NCBI RefSeq assembly: GCF_000165835.1 | Contig: NC_014640.1 | Span: 4,836,001 to 4,900,000 of the forward strand | Reading direction: 5' to 3' | Length of the DNA stretch: 64,000 nt | Source of the DNA: Achromobacter xylosoxidans A8 | GTDB lineage: Bacteria; Pseudomonadota; Gammaproteobacteria; Burkholderiales; Burkholderiaceae_B | Part shown: one piece after another, positions 8,491-16,575 of the stretch | Layout: each line of letters begins with the position of its first letter | Position numbering within the stretch: position 1 is the first letter of the stretch | The notes under the pieces: generated by a model | Seen by the model: only the letters and a program-made list of their open reading frames with translations | Database searches by the model: none | Told to the model about the DNA's origin: nothing | Translations under genes and position numbers: made by a program

Positions 8491-9462
8491 ATGAATCTGC
8501 GTTGCTACCGGGCGGCCGCGGCTGCCTTGCTATGGCTGGGAGCCGCGAACGCGCTGGCTGCCGGCTATCCTGAACGTCCCGTGACCATGGTGGTGCCGTT
8601 CCCGCCCGGCGGCGTCGCCGACACCATCGCGCGGCCGCTGGCCCAGGCCATGGGCGACAAGCTGGGCCAGGCCGTCGTCATCGAGAACAAGGGCGGCGCG
8701 GGTGGCGCCATCGGCATCGGCCAGGCCGGCCGCGCCAAGCCCGACGGCTACACGCTGCTGATGAGCCTGTCGTCCATTTCCATCCTGCCCGCGGCCGACC
8801 GTCTGCTGGAACGCAAGCCGGCCTATCAGCTGGATCAGTTCGTGCCGATTGCGCGCATTACCGCCGATCCCACCGTGCTGGTGGTGCGCGCGGACGCGCC
8901 ATACAAAACGCTGCAGGAATTCGTCGACGCGGCCAAGAAGCAGTCAGGCAAGTTCAGCTACGGCTCTTCCGGCATCTACGGCACCATGCACGTGCCGATG
9001 GAGATGCTGCAGAACGCAGCCGGGATCAAGATGATGCACGTGCCCTTCACCGGCGCCGGCCCCGCCGTGCAAGCCCTGGTGGGCGGCCAGGTCGATGCCC
9101 TGGCCACCGGGCCGTCCAGCGTCATGCAGCTGATCCAGGCCGGTCGCGTCAAGGCGCTGGCGCATTGGGGCGACGGCAAGCTCGACAGCCTGCCGGAGGT
9201 GCCGTCCTTCAAGTCGCAGGGCTATGACATCAGTTTCGTGCAGTGGTCGGGCGTGTTCGCCCTGGCCGGCACGCCGCCGGCCGTCATCGACAAGCTGCGC
9301 CAGACCGTCAAGGACATCGCCAACAACCCTGAGGTCCGGGCCCGCATCGCCGGCACCGGAAGCCCCGTGCAGTACCTCGACGCGCCGGCCTTCGACGAGT
9401 ACTGGAAGAAGGACTCGGCTTCGCTGGAAGTGGCGGTCAACCGGATCGGCAAGGTCGAATAG
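8491..9462 (+). CDS. Bug-family periplasmic solute receptor (TctC-like)
   Basis: This 323-residue tripartite tricarboxylate-type receptor would bind a small carboxylate in the periplasm. The signal peptide is about 1-23 (cleavage near ALAAG). The mature protein opens with YPERPVTMVVPFPPGG, followed by VIENKGGAGG, PDGYTLLMS and the MHVPFTGAGPAVQALVGGQVD segment, all family hallmarks. AAGGAGTGAG precedes ATG 8491. No TctA/TctB membrane partners are nearby, which is common for this expanded family. Co-location with the FAH-family enzyme suggests delivery of that enzyme's precursor. Confidence 0.92.
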   Translation: MNLRCYRAAAAALLWLGAANALAAGYPERPVTMVVPFPPGGVADTIARPLAQAMGDKLGQAVVIENKGGAGGAIGIGQAGRAKPDGYTLLMSLSSISILPAADRLLERKPAYQLDQFVPIARITADPTVLVVRADAPYKTLQEFVDAAKKQSGKFSYGSSGIYGTMHVPMEMLQNAAGIKMMHVPFTGAGPAVQALVGGQVDALATGPSSVMQLIQAGRVKALAHWGDGKLDSLPEVPSFKSQGYDISFVQWSGVFALAGTPPAVIDKLRQTVKDIANNPEVRARIAGTGSPVQYLDAPAFDEYWKKDSASLEVAVNRIGKVE

Positions 9463-9495
9463 CCGCGCACCGCGAAGCGCGCGCGCCCTGCCCGC

Positions 9496-10992
9496 TCACA
9501 ACCGCAAGGCCGCCGGCGCCAACTGGCGCGCCAGCGCCTTGCGGTCGACCTTGCCCACCGCGTTCTCGGGCAGGCGCTCGATCCACAACACCTCGCGCGG
9601 CACATAGATCCGGCCCAGGTGCGCCAGCACCTCGGCCTGTATGCCGGACGCATCCGGCGCGGCGTCGCCCGCGCGCTGCACGAAGATCACGGGCACCTCG
9701 CCAAGATCCTCGTCGGGCGCACCCACCACGCAGCAGGCGGCCACGCCCGGCAGGCCCGTCACCACGCCCTCGATCAGCGCCGGCGAGATGTTCTCGCCGC
9801 CGCGGATGATCACGTCCTTGATGCGGCCGGTGATGCTCAGATATCCCTGCTCGTCGAAACGTCCCAGATCGCCCGTATGCAGCAACTGCGGCGTGCCGGC
9901 GTCGGCGCTGTCCACGCCCACATAGCCCAGCATCAGGCTGTCGCCCGCGATGCAGATCTCGCCTTCGTTGCCCGGGGCGGCGAAGGCGCCGTCCGGCAGG
10001 CGCAAGGTCACGCTCTGGCCGGCCAGCACCGTACCCACCGAGCCCACGCGGCGCGCGGCGGGCGGGTTCATGGTGGAGGTGCAGGTGGCCTCCGACAGGC
10101 CATAGGACACCACCAGCGGGCAGCCCAGGAAGGCTTCGATGCGCCGATGCAGGGCTTCGGTGATCGGCGCCGAGCCGCAGCGCGCAAAGCGCAACGCCGC
10201 CAGGCTTGCCGGGTCGAACTGCAGTTCGAGCATGCGCGCGTACATGGTCGGCACGCCGGTGATGATGCTGGGCCGGAACGCGCGCAGCAAACCCGGCATA
10301 TCGTCCGCCCGGAAGCGTCCCGCCAGCGCCACGCAGGCGCCCGCCAGCAGCGGCGCGAAGATCTGGTTGTTGAGCGCATTGGTGTGATGCAGCGGCATCA
10401 CGTGCAAGAGCCGGTCATCCTGCGTCAAGCCGGTATGCGCCAGCACACCGCGCGCATTGTTCGCCAAGCCGCGGTGGCTCAGCAGCACGCCCTTGGGATT
10501 GCCGGTGCTGCCGGAGGTAAACAGCAGCAGGCCCGCGTCGCCCGGCGTGGCCTCGGCGCTGCCTGTCCAATCCAGCGGGCCTCGCGCCACGCCGGCCGCG
10601 CCCAACAATCGGTCTGGCGCCAGCCCGCTGGCCCGCGCCGTCGCCGCGTTGGCCGCGTCGTGCAGCACCCAACCCAGCCCCACCGCCGCCACGCGGCGAG
10701 CAGTCTCCGCATCCGACAGGCGCGGCTCCAGCGGGCACGGGCAGGCGCCCGCAGCCATCGCACCCAGAATCGCCAGCACCTGCCCCAGCGACCGCTCCAT
10801 TGCGATGGCCACATAGCTGCCGCGCGCCACGCCGGCGGCGCGCAGGCCGCCCGCGATGCGCCCGACCTCCTGGCGCAGATCGGCATACGTCAGCGTGCCG
10901 TCCACGGTCACGATAGCGGGCCGTTCGGCCCATTGCGGCTGGCTCCACAGGCGCGCGAACGCGGCCACCAGCGTGGCATCGGCAAGCGTCAT
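9496..10992 (-). CDS. Acyl-CoA ligase (AMP-forming)
   Basis: This 498-residue ANL-superfamily enzyme activates a carboxylic acid to acyl-AMP and then acyl-CoA. The P-loop-like TSGSTGNPKGVLLSH lies at about 155-170. The A5 motif is SYGLSEATC. The A7/A8 region LHTGDLGRFDEQGYLSITGR is followed by KDVIIRGGENISP. The A10 motif NAVGKVDRKAL holds the catalytic lysine near the C-terminus. It is the last gene of the five-gene operon reading leftwards from 14484, and starts only 9 bp after the CoA-transferase-like beta subunit ends. The acid it activates is unknown. Confidence 0.9.
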   Translation of the reverse strand: MTLADATLVAAFARLWSQPQWAERPAIVTVDGTLTYADLRQEVGRIAGGLRAAGVARGSYVAIAMERSLGQVLAILGAMAAGACPCPLEPRLSDAETARRVAAVGLGWVLHDAANAATARASGLAPDRLLGAAGVARGPLDWTGSAEATPGDAGLLLFTSGSTGNPKGVLLSHRGLANNARGVLAHTGLTQDDRLLHVMPLHHTNALNNQIFAPLLAGACVALAGRFRADDMPGLLRAFRPSIITGVPTMYARMLELQFDPASLAALRFARCGSAPITEALHRRIEAFLGCPLVVSYGLSEATCTSTMNPPAARRVGSVGTVLAGQSVTLRLPDGAFAAPGNEGEICIAGDSLMLGYVGVDSADAGTPQLLHTGDLGRFDEQGYLSITGRIKDVIIRGGENISPALIEGVVTGLPGVAACCVVGAPDEDLGEVPVIFVQRAGDAAPDASGIQAEVLAHLGRIYVPREVLWIERLPENAVGKVDRKALARQLAPAALRL

Positions 10993-11001
10993 GGCGACCT
11001 C

Positions 11002-11736
11002 CTAGCGCAGCGCGACGGCGGCGTCGCGTTCGAACTGCCCGTCGGGATCCAGCTCGCGCAGGGCGCGCGTCTCGGCCGCGGTGGGCGGCGCAGACGGCTC
11101 GGCGTCGCTGGCGTCGAATTCGAAACCGGTGCGCTCGCGCACTTCGGACAAGCTGGACTCCGGATGCCAGGACTGCAAGGCCAGCCGCCCGTCGCGCTTG
11201 ACGAACACGGCGATCGGCGTGACCACGCCGTGGAATCCGCCCCAGGACGTCATGAAGTCCAGCTTCGGCACGAAGGCACGGCGCGAATGCTCGGTGCGCC
11301 AGGTGCAGGCGCGCCTGGCGGTGGGCAGCATCACCGCGCCGCCGCCGCCGCCCGGCAGGCGCACCTTGGGCTCATGCCAGTCGCCGATGCAAGAATTGTT
11401 GGCGCAGCCTGCGCCGTCGATTTGCGCCGCGCCCAGGAAGGTCAGGTCCATGCGGCCGCGCGTGCACAGGTCGTAGAAATCCTCGTTGGAGAAGATCGAC
11501 GCCGTGTGCTCGGCCAGCACCGGATCGGAACTTGAGATGGGGACCTGCGAAGGCCGCGGATTCACACCGCCGGCCACGTTGATGTAGACGAAATCCCAGT
11601 CATAGGCGCGCTTGGCCAGCAGGCAGGCCAGCATGGGCAGGGTCGAATTCACGCCACTGAAAGTGATCTCGTCCGGCCGGATGAAGCGAGCCAGATTGGT
11701 GACGATGTACGAAAAGCCCGACCATTGCTCAGCCAT
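11002..11736 (-). CDS. CoA-transferase-like beta subunit (IpdB/GctB type)
   Basis: This 244-residue family I CoA-transferase subunit begins MAEQWSGFSYIV and overlaps the alpha-subunit gene by 8 bp. A longer reading frame exists upstream but lies inside the alpha subunit, so ATG at 11736 is preferred. Conserved features are DEITFSGVNSTLPMLACLLAK, LCTRGRMDLTFLGAAQIDGAG and the glycine-rich PGGGGGAVMLPTARR. I do not see the SENG motif that carries the catalytic glutamate in classical 3-oxoacid CoA-transferases. The pair may therefore be a hydrolase like mycobacterial IpdAB rather than a transferase. Confidence 0.8.
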   Translation of the reverse strand: MAEQWSGFSYIVTNLARFIRPDEITFSGVNSTLPMLACLLAKRAYDWDFVYINVAGGVNPRPSQVPISSSDPVLAEHTASIFSNEDFYDLCTRGRMDLTFLGAAQIDGAGCANNSCIGDWHEPKVRLPGGGGGAVMLPTARRACTWRTEHSRRAFVPKLDFMTSWGGFHGVVTPIAVFVKRDGRLALQSWHPESSLSEVRERTGFEFDASDAEPSAPPTAAETRALRELDPDGQFERDAAVALR

Positions 11737-12562
11737 GCTGCACCTCCCGCGCTTCGGGCGCCGCAGCCATGTGCGCCTGCAGATCGCCTTGCTTGTCCAT
11801 GTATGCCTCCACCGCCGGATAGTCGATGGCGTAGTCCGGCCAGCAGGATCCCGGCCATGCGCCCTGCGGCGCCACGGCGTAGGCCTGCACCATGAAGAAC
11901 GGCACCAGCGTGGCTTCCGGATTGGCTTCGAACACCGTGCTGTCGACCACCTTCTCGGCCACCACCAATACGCTGCCCGCGGCGCGCGACATGATGCGGT
12001 CCCAATGCGCGGTGCCATGTACCCGCACGTTGCCCAGCGCGTCCACTTCGGAAGCATGGATCACGGCGTAGTCCGGGCGGATCGCCGGCACCACCCAAGT
12101 CTGCTGCCCGCTGCCATAAGGGTCGTCCAGGCATTTCCAGCCATTGAGCTCGGGCAGGCCGCTGCCATGCAGGCCGCCGCAAGGCTGGAACGGCACGCCG
12201 AAGGCCGCCGCGCGCAGACCGGCCGTGAGGCTGGCGCAGGCATGTTCTTCCAGCTCGATCTCGCGGCGCTCCACGGCCTTGCGGTACCAGGGCGCCAGGC
12301 CGAAGTTCCCTTCCATGGCCACGATGCCCGCGCGCACGCGGCGCAGCGCGCCGGCGCGGCACAAGATGTCCACGTCGTAGCCCGGCGATTGCTTGATCAG
12401 TTCCAGGTCGCGCCGCCCCTGCCGGATCAGTTCGCGCACGAAGGCGAACGGTCCGCGGTGCAGGAAGCTGCCGCCCAATGCGATCGATGCGCCGTTGGGC
12501 ACCAGCGCCGCCAATTCCGCCAGCGTGCGCTGCTTGTTCTTCTGATTGAAACCCGATGCCAT
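11729..12562 (-). CDS. CoA-transferase-like alpha subunit (IpdA/GctA type)
   Basis: This 277-residue subunit is the partner of the downstream beta subunit. The Rossmann-like CoA-transferase fold is visible in VPNGASIALGGS near residue 25, followed by the FVRELIRQGRRDLELIKQSP segment. Later come PAIRPDYAVIHASEVDALGN and VVAEKVVDSTVFEANP, where the loop binds the CoA pantetheine in this family. The C-terminus (AIDYPAVEAYMDKQGDLQAH) overlaps the beta gene. It sits between the crotonase-like gene and the beta subunit in the operon, which points to breakdown of an acyl-CoA. It could be a true transferase or an IpdAB-like ring hydrolase. Confidence 0.83.
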   Translation of the reverse strand: MASGFNQKNKQRTLAELAALVPNGASIALGGSFLHRGPFAFVRELIRQGRRDLELIKQSPGYDVDILCRAGALRRVRAGIVAMEGNFGLAPWYRKAVERREIELEEHACASLTAGLRAAAFGVPFQPCGGLHGSGLPELNGWKCLDDPYGSGQQTWVVPAIRPDYAVIHASEVDALGNVRVHGTAHWDRIMSRAAGSVLVVAEKVVDSTVFEANPEATLVPFFMVQAYAVAPQGAWPGSCWPDYAIDYPAVEAYMDKQGDLQAHMAAAPEAREVQHG

Positions 12563-12595
12563 GATGTCTCCTTCCCTGCCTGTTCTTTTTCGTGG

Positions 12596-13318
12596 TCAGC
12601 GCGCCTGCAGATACGCGGCCACCCGGCCCTTCAATCCCGGCTGGGCGGCGGAGCGCACCAGGCGGGCAAGATCGGTGTCGGGCGTTTCCGCCGACAGCGC
12701 CGCGTACAACTGCACGCGGCTCGCACTGCTCAGCGCGGACGCGGCGTCGAGCGCGTCGCGCTCGACGTCCTGCCAATCCGGCGCGTCGGCGAGGCGGCTG
12801 GCGAAGCCGTCGCGCAAGGCTTCTTCCGCGCTGAACGTGGCCGCCTGCTCCAGCACCGCGCGCGCCCGCTCCGCGCCCACCAGGGCCGCGTAACGGCGGG
12901 TGCCCAGCACCAGCCCGAACTTCAGTCCGGGCATGCGGAAGGTGGCGTCCGGCGTGCTGATGCGCCACTTGCAGGCGCCGAACAGGTCCACGCCCGCCCC
13001 GAAGTTGCGGCCATGCGCCAGCCCCAGCGTCAGGCAGGGCGAGGCCGCCAGCCGCTGCAACAGCATCTCGATGCGCACGAAGCGCAGCAGCAGATCGCCT
13101 TCGCTCTGTTCCTGCCAGCCGCCGAAGTCGAAGCCCGCGCTGAAGTTCCTGCCTTCACCCTTGAGCACGATGAGCTGTGCGCCGCCGGACTCGGCCTCAT
13201 CCAGCGCGGCGATCAGCGCTTCCACCAGTTCGGCCGACAAGGCATTCATCTTGTCGGGCCGCGACAGCGTCAGCACGTAGGCCGCGCCCTGCTTGTCGAT
13301 GCGCAGGACGCCACTCAT
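12596..13318 (-). CDS. Enoyl-CoA hydratase/isomerase family protein with altered active site
   Basis: This is a 240-residue crotonase-fold protein. The N-terminal LSRPDKMNALSAELVEAL and the oxyanion-loop GEGRNFSAGFDFGG are typical. The two catalytic glutamates of classical hydratases are not conserved. The usual GGGCEL region reads GAGVDL (Asp for Glu), and the usual PEI..G region reads PGLKFG (Gly for Glu). It is therefore probably an isomerase, hydrolase or other crotonase variant rather than a standard hydratase. Its start overlaps the class III CoA-transferase gene by 4 bp. No N-terminal targeting signal is seen. Confidence 0.83.
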   Translation of the reverse strand: MSGVLRIDKQGAAYVLTLSRPDKMNALSAELVEALIAALDEAESGGAQLIVLKGEGRNFSAGFDFGGWQEQSEGDLLLRFVRIEMLLQRLAASPCLTLGLAHGRNFGAGVDLFGACKWRISTPDATFRMPGLKFGLVLGTRRYAALVGAERARAVLEQAATFSAEEALRDGFASRLADAPDWQDVERDALDAASALSSASRVQLYAALSAETPDTDLARLVRSAAQPGLKGRVAAYLQAR

Positions 13319-14484
13319 GCCGTCGTCTCCTTCTTGCCGGCGCGCAGCGCGCCCAGCACTTCATCGTTGTGCTCGCCCAGGGCCGGAGGACGGCGGCGCA
13401 GGGCCGTGGTCTGGCCGTCGAAGCGCACCGGCAGGCCGAAGGTGCGCGTGCGCACGCCATTGGGCAGATCCACGGGCTGCACCCAACCCATGTGTTCCAC
13501 CTGCGGATCGGCCAACACTTCCGAATAAGTGTTGATGGGCGCGCAGGGCACGCCAGCCGCGCGGAAACGCGCCAGCCAGGTCTGCGCGTCCTCGGCTTCG
13601 AAGATCGCTTCCAGGATGTCGCGCAGCGCCGCCTGATTGCGCGCGCGGGCGCTGGTATCGGTAAAGCGCGGATCGGCCAGCAGGTCCTCGCGGCCCACCG
13701 TTGCGCACACGCCCTTCCACAAGGCCTGATTGCCCGCCGCCATGCCGAAATAGCCGCCCTTGCAGCGGAAGGCCTGGTACGGCGCGTTGCGCGGATGGGC
13801 CGATCCCAGCTTGACGGGATCCTTGCCGCTGCCGAAGAACTCCGAAGTCTGCAAGGCCGCGATGCCCAAGGTGGCGCCCAGCATGGGTACGTCGATATGC
13901 GTGCCCTGCCCGCTCGCCTGCGCCGCGCGCAAGGCCGACGCGATGGCGAAGGCGCCATACAGGCCGGCCGAAAAGTCCGCCACGGGAACGCCGCACTTCA
14001 CCGGTTCGCCGCCGGCTTCGCCGGTCACGCTCATGAGGCCGCTCATGGCCTGGATGGTCAGGTCAAAACCGCCTTCCTGCGAGCGCGGGCCCGACTGGCC
14101 GTAGGCCGAAATCGAGCAATAGACCAGCTTGGGATTGGCCTCGCGCAGTTGCGCATAGCCCAGCCCCAGGCGATCCATCACGCCCGGGCGGTTGTTCTCG
14201 ATCAGCACGTCGGCGGAAAGCGCGAGTTCGCGCGCCAGCGCCACGTCGCCAGGGTCCTTCAGGTTCAGCGTCACCGAACGCTTGTTGCGGTTGAGGGACG
14301 CGAAGTTCTCGCTGTAGCCCTCGGAAATGGGCGGCCAGCTGCGCAACGTATCGCCGCCTTCGGGGTTTTCGATCTTGATCACGTCGGCGCCCATGTCCGC
14401 CAACAACATGCCGCAAAAAGGCCCCGCCGCGACATTGCAAATTTCCAGCACCGTGATGCCGGCCAGCGCCGAACTGGGTGTCAT
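13315..14484 (-). CDS. Class III (CaiB/BaiF, formyl-CoA transferase family) CoA-transferase
   Basis: This 389-residue enzyme would move CoA between a donor acyl-CoA and an organic acid through an aspartyl-CoA intermediate. Family features are AGITVLEICNVAAGPFCGMLLADMGADVIKIENPEGGD at the N-terminus (the catalytic aspartate follows further on), NRNKRSVTLNLKDP, the GFDLTIQAMSGLMSVTG segment and the GVPVADFSAGLYGAFAI region. I place the start at ATG 14484, preceded by GAGAGG. It is the first gene of the five-gene operon and has an IclR-type operator 23 bp upstream. With a thiol dioxygenase in the same putative regulon, 3-sulfinopropionate is a plausible acceptor, but this is inference. Confidence 0.88.
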   Translation of the reverse strand: MTPSSALAGITVLEICNVAAGPFCGMLLADMGADVIKIENPEGGDTLRSWPPISEGYSENFASLNRNKRSVTLNLKDPGDVALARELALSADVLIENNRPGVMDRLGLGYAQLREANPKLVYCSISAYGQSGPRSQEGGFDLTIQAMSGLMSVTGEAGGEPVKCGVPVADFSAGLYGAFAIASALRAAQASGQGTHIDVPMLGATLGIAALQTSEFFGSGKDPVKLGSAHPRNAPYQAFRCKGGYFGMAAGNQALWKGVCATVGREDLLADPRFTDTSARARNQAALRDILEAIFEAEDAQTWLARFRAAGVPCAPINTYSEVLADPQVEHMGWVQPVDLPNGVRTRTFGLPVRFDGQTTALRRRPPALGEHNDEVLGALRAGKKETTA

Positions 14485-14506
14485 GTCTGACCTCTCGTTA
14501 TGAAAA

Positions 14507-14520
14507 TTCAATATTTGGGA
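14507..14520. promoter_or_regulatory. IclR-type operator, degenerate copy
   Basis: TTCAATATTTGGGA followed by CAAAGAAAA closely resembles the TCCTAATATTTAGGA-CAAGAAAA block in front of the IclR gene at 16524-16548. The site sits directly before the CoA-transferase gene, in its probable promoter. The left arm is degenerate. Confidence 0.5.
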
Positions 14521-14693
14521 CAAAGAAAACATTATAAGAGCACGCCTTCCAGGCTGGCATGATCCAGCGAAGAGCCGTTGCAGGCCGGCATATCTTCGCG
14601 AAATTCCTAGTGCAATCCCTAGGTGCAGCGCTTAATTGTTGACCAGCATATCACCCTGTGGAATTCTAAGTAAACCATTTATTGATACACGAG

Positions 14694-14708
14694 TCCTATA
14701 TATTAGGA
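14694..14708. promoter_or_regulatory. IclR-type operator TCCTA-N5-TAGGA
   Basis: TCCTATATATTAGGA has perfect 5-bp inverted arms and a 5-base spacer. It is the same architecture and arm sequence as the site in front of the IclR gene. It lies 60 bp before the Bug receptor start, in AT-rich DNA. Confidence 0.6.
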
Positions 14709-14768
14709 TTTAATAAAAGGACCGCGGCCCCTGCGCATGCCGGCCCCACCGACACCAAGGAGACTTCC

Positions 14769-15737
14769 ATGAAGAAAACGTGGCGCATTGCCCTGACAGG
14801 CGTGGTGCTGGTTTTGGCAGGCGGCGCGGCCTCGGCCGACAACTGGCCGACGAAACCCGTGCGCATGGTGGTCCCCTTCCCGCCCGGCGGCGCGACGGAT
14901 GCCGCCGCGCGCATCTATGCGCAACACCTGGGCGACTACCTGGGCCAGAGCGTGGTGGTGGAAAACAAGGCGGGCGCGGGCGGCGAGATCGGCGCGGAAT
15001 ACGTGGCCAAGTCGGCGGCCGACGGCTACACCCTGCTGATGGGCGCCGTGGGCAGCCACGCGATCCATGCGGCCATGCCGGACAAGCCCGGCTATGACTT
15101 CGGCACCGCCTTCGTCGGCGTGTCGATGGCCACCAGCATGCCCATGGCCGTGGCAGTCAACAGCAGCAAGATTCCCGCGAAGAATATTCAGGAGCTGATC
15201 GCTTTGGCCAAGAGCAAGCCCGGCACCATCACCTTCGGTTCGGCCGGCCCCGGCACTTCCCAGCACATGGCCGGCGAACTCTTCCAGGTCGTGACCGGCA
15301 CCCGGCTCATGCACGTGCCGTACCGCGGCAGCGGCCCCGCCATCACCGACCTGCTGGGCGGCCAGATCGACATGGTGATCGAAACGCTGCCGGCGCTGCT
15401 GCCGCAGGTCGCGACCGGCAAGATCCGCCTGCTGGGCGTCACCACCGCCACGCGCGCCACCGCGCTGCCGGATCTGCCCACGCTGGCCGAGCAGGGCGTG
15501 AAGGATTATTCGGTCGCCACCACCTACGCCTTGTTGGCGCCAGCGGGCACGCCGCCCGCGGTGGTGGACAAGCTTTCGGCTGGCATGCAAAAGGCCGCCG
15601 CCATGGCTTCCGTACAGCAGGCTGCGCAGAAGCTGGGCGCCGACGCCGTGGCGACCACACCCGCCGACACCAGCCGCGTGCTCAAGCAGGAAGTCGCCCG
15701 CTGGGCCGACGTGGTGCGTTTGTCGGCGGCCAAATGA
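14769..15737 (+). CDS. Bug-family periplasmic solute receptor (TctC-like)
   Basis: This is a 322-residue periplasmic receptor. AAGGAGAC lies just before ATG 14769, which gives a clean signal peptide (MKKTWRIALTG to ASA, about 23 residues). An upstream in-frame extension would destroy it. Hallmarks are WPTKPVRMVVPFPPGGATD, VVENKAGAGGEIG, ADGYTLLMGA and MHVPYRGSGPAITDLLGGQID. An operator shared with the acyl-CoA operon and the IclR gene suggests it captures the carboxylate that those enzymes degrade. It ends 12 bp from the convergent IclR gene. No TctAB membrane genes are nearby. Confidence 0.92.
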   Translation: MKKTWRIALTGVVLVLAGGAASADNWPTKPVRMVVPFPPGGATDAAARIYAQHLGDYLGQSVVVENKAGAGGEIGAEYVAKSAADGYTLLMGAVGSHAIHAAMPDKPGYDFGTAFVGVSMATSMPMAVAVNSSKIPAKNIQELIALAKSKPGTITFGSAGPGTSQHMAGELFQVVTGTRLMHVPYRGSGPAITDLLGGQIDMVIETLPALLPQVATGKIRLLGVTTATRATALPDLPTLAEQGVKDYSVATTYALLAPAGTPPAVVDKLSAGMQKAAAMASVQQAAQKLGADAVATTPADTSRVLKQEVARWADVVRLSAAK

Positions 15738-15749
15738 GGGCGCGGCCCG

Positions 15750-16514
15750 CTACTGGTCCAGATAGCCCCGGCGATAGCCCATCCCCTGCGAGATGGACTG
15801 GGCACAGGCAGCCACGTCCGGCGCCAGCTGCTTCATCCTGGCGGCGCTCAGGCGGTCCAGCGGACCGGAGATGCCTATCGCGGCCACGGGCTGATCCAGG
15901 CTGTTGAACAAGGTCACGGCCAGCCCGCCCACGCCTTCGCGCCATTCGCCGCGATTGACCGCGTAGCCGATGCGGGCGATCTTGCGCAGCTCGTCCTTCA
16001 AGAGCGGCATGGACACGATGGTCGATGGCGTATGGCGCACAAGCTTGTCGGCGTAACGCTCGACATAACCTTCCGCCTGATAGGCCAGCAGCGCCTTGCC
16101 TGTGGCGACGGCGTAGGCCGGCGCGCGTCCGCCCACCATCGAATAGGCGCGTATGGGTTGGGGGCTGTCGATCTTGTCCACATAGACCACGTCGAAGCCG
16201 TCGAGCACGGACAGGTGCACGGTTTCGCCGGTCTGGTCGGCCAGCGTGCGCATGAAGGGCGCGGCCAGTTTGCGCACGTCCAGCTGGGCCAGCTGGCGCG
16301 CCGCCAGCTCAAATAGCCGCACCGCGCCGCGATACCCCCCGCCGTCGTCGTCCTTGATCACGTAGCCCGCGTGTATCAGCGTCTGCAAGGTGCGGTGCGT
16401 GTTGCTGCGGGTCAGCCCGACACGGGCGGCCAACGCATCGATGGTGCGCGGCGGATTGTCCACGTCGGTCACCGCCTCCAGCACCATCAGACCTTTGAGC
16501 AGCGTCTTGTCCAT
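15750..16514 (-). CDS. IclR-family transcriptional regulator
   Basis: This 254-residue protein has an N-terminal winged helix (about 1-65: KGLMVLEAVTD, TIDALAARVGLTRSNTHRTLQTL). The IclR effector domain follows (about 75-245: GETVHLSVLDGFDVVYVDKID, AYAVATGKALLAY, RIGYAVNRGEWREGVGGLAV). The gene lies between a convergent Bug receptor and the thiol dioxygenase gene. TCCTA-N5-TAGGA operators occur before itself and the Bug gene, with a related site before the CoA-transferase operon. It is therefore the likely local regulator of the whole block, and autoregulated. The effector is probably the imported acid or its CoA ester. Confidence 0.9.
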   Translation of the reverse strand: MDKTLLKGLMVLEAVTDVDNPPRTIDALAARVGLTRSNTHRTLQTLIHAGYVIKDDDGGGYRGAVRLFELAARQLAQLDVRKLAAPFMRTLADQTGETVHLSVLDGFDVVYVDKIDSPQPIRAYSMVGGRAPAYAVATGKALLAYQAEGYVERYADKLVRHTPSTIVSMPLLKDELRKIARIGYAVNRGEWREGVGGLAVTLFNSLDQPVAAIGISGPLDRLSAARMKQLAPDVAACAQSISQGMGYRRGYLDQ

Positions 16515-16523
16515 TATTTATTT

Positions 16524-16538
16524 TCCTAATATTTAGGA
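16524..16538. promoter_or_regulatory. IclR-type operator TCCTA-N5-TAGGA
   Basis: TCCTAATATTTAGGA (perfect 5-bp arms, 5-base spacer) lies 10 bp upstream of the IclR start codon, so autoregulation is likely. Its right half plus the following CAAGAAAA is shared with the site before the CoA-transferase operon. Confidence 0.65.
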
Positions 16539-16575
16539 CAAGAAAATAGCATGAGACGCCGCGCGCGAACAGGTG

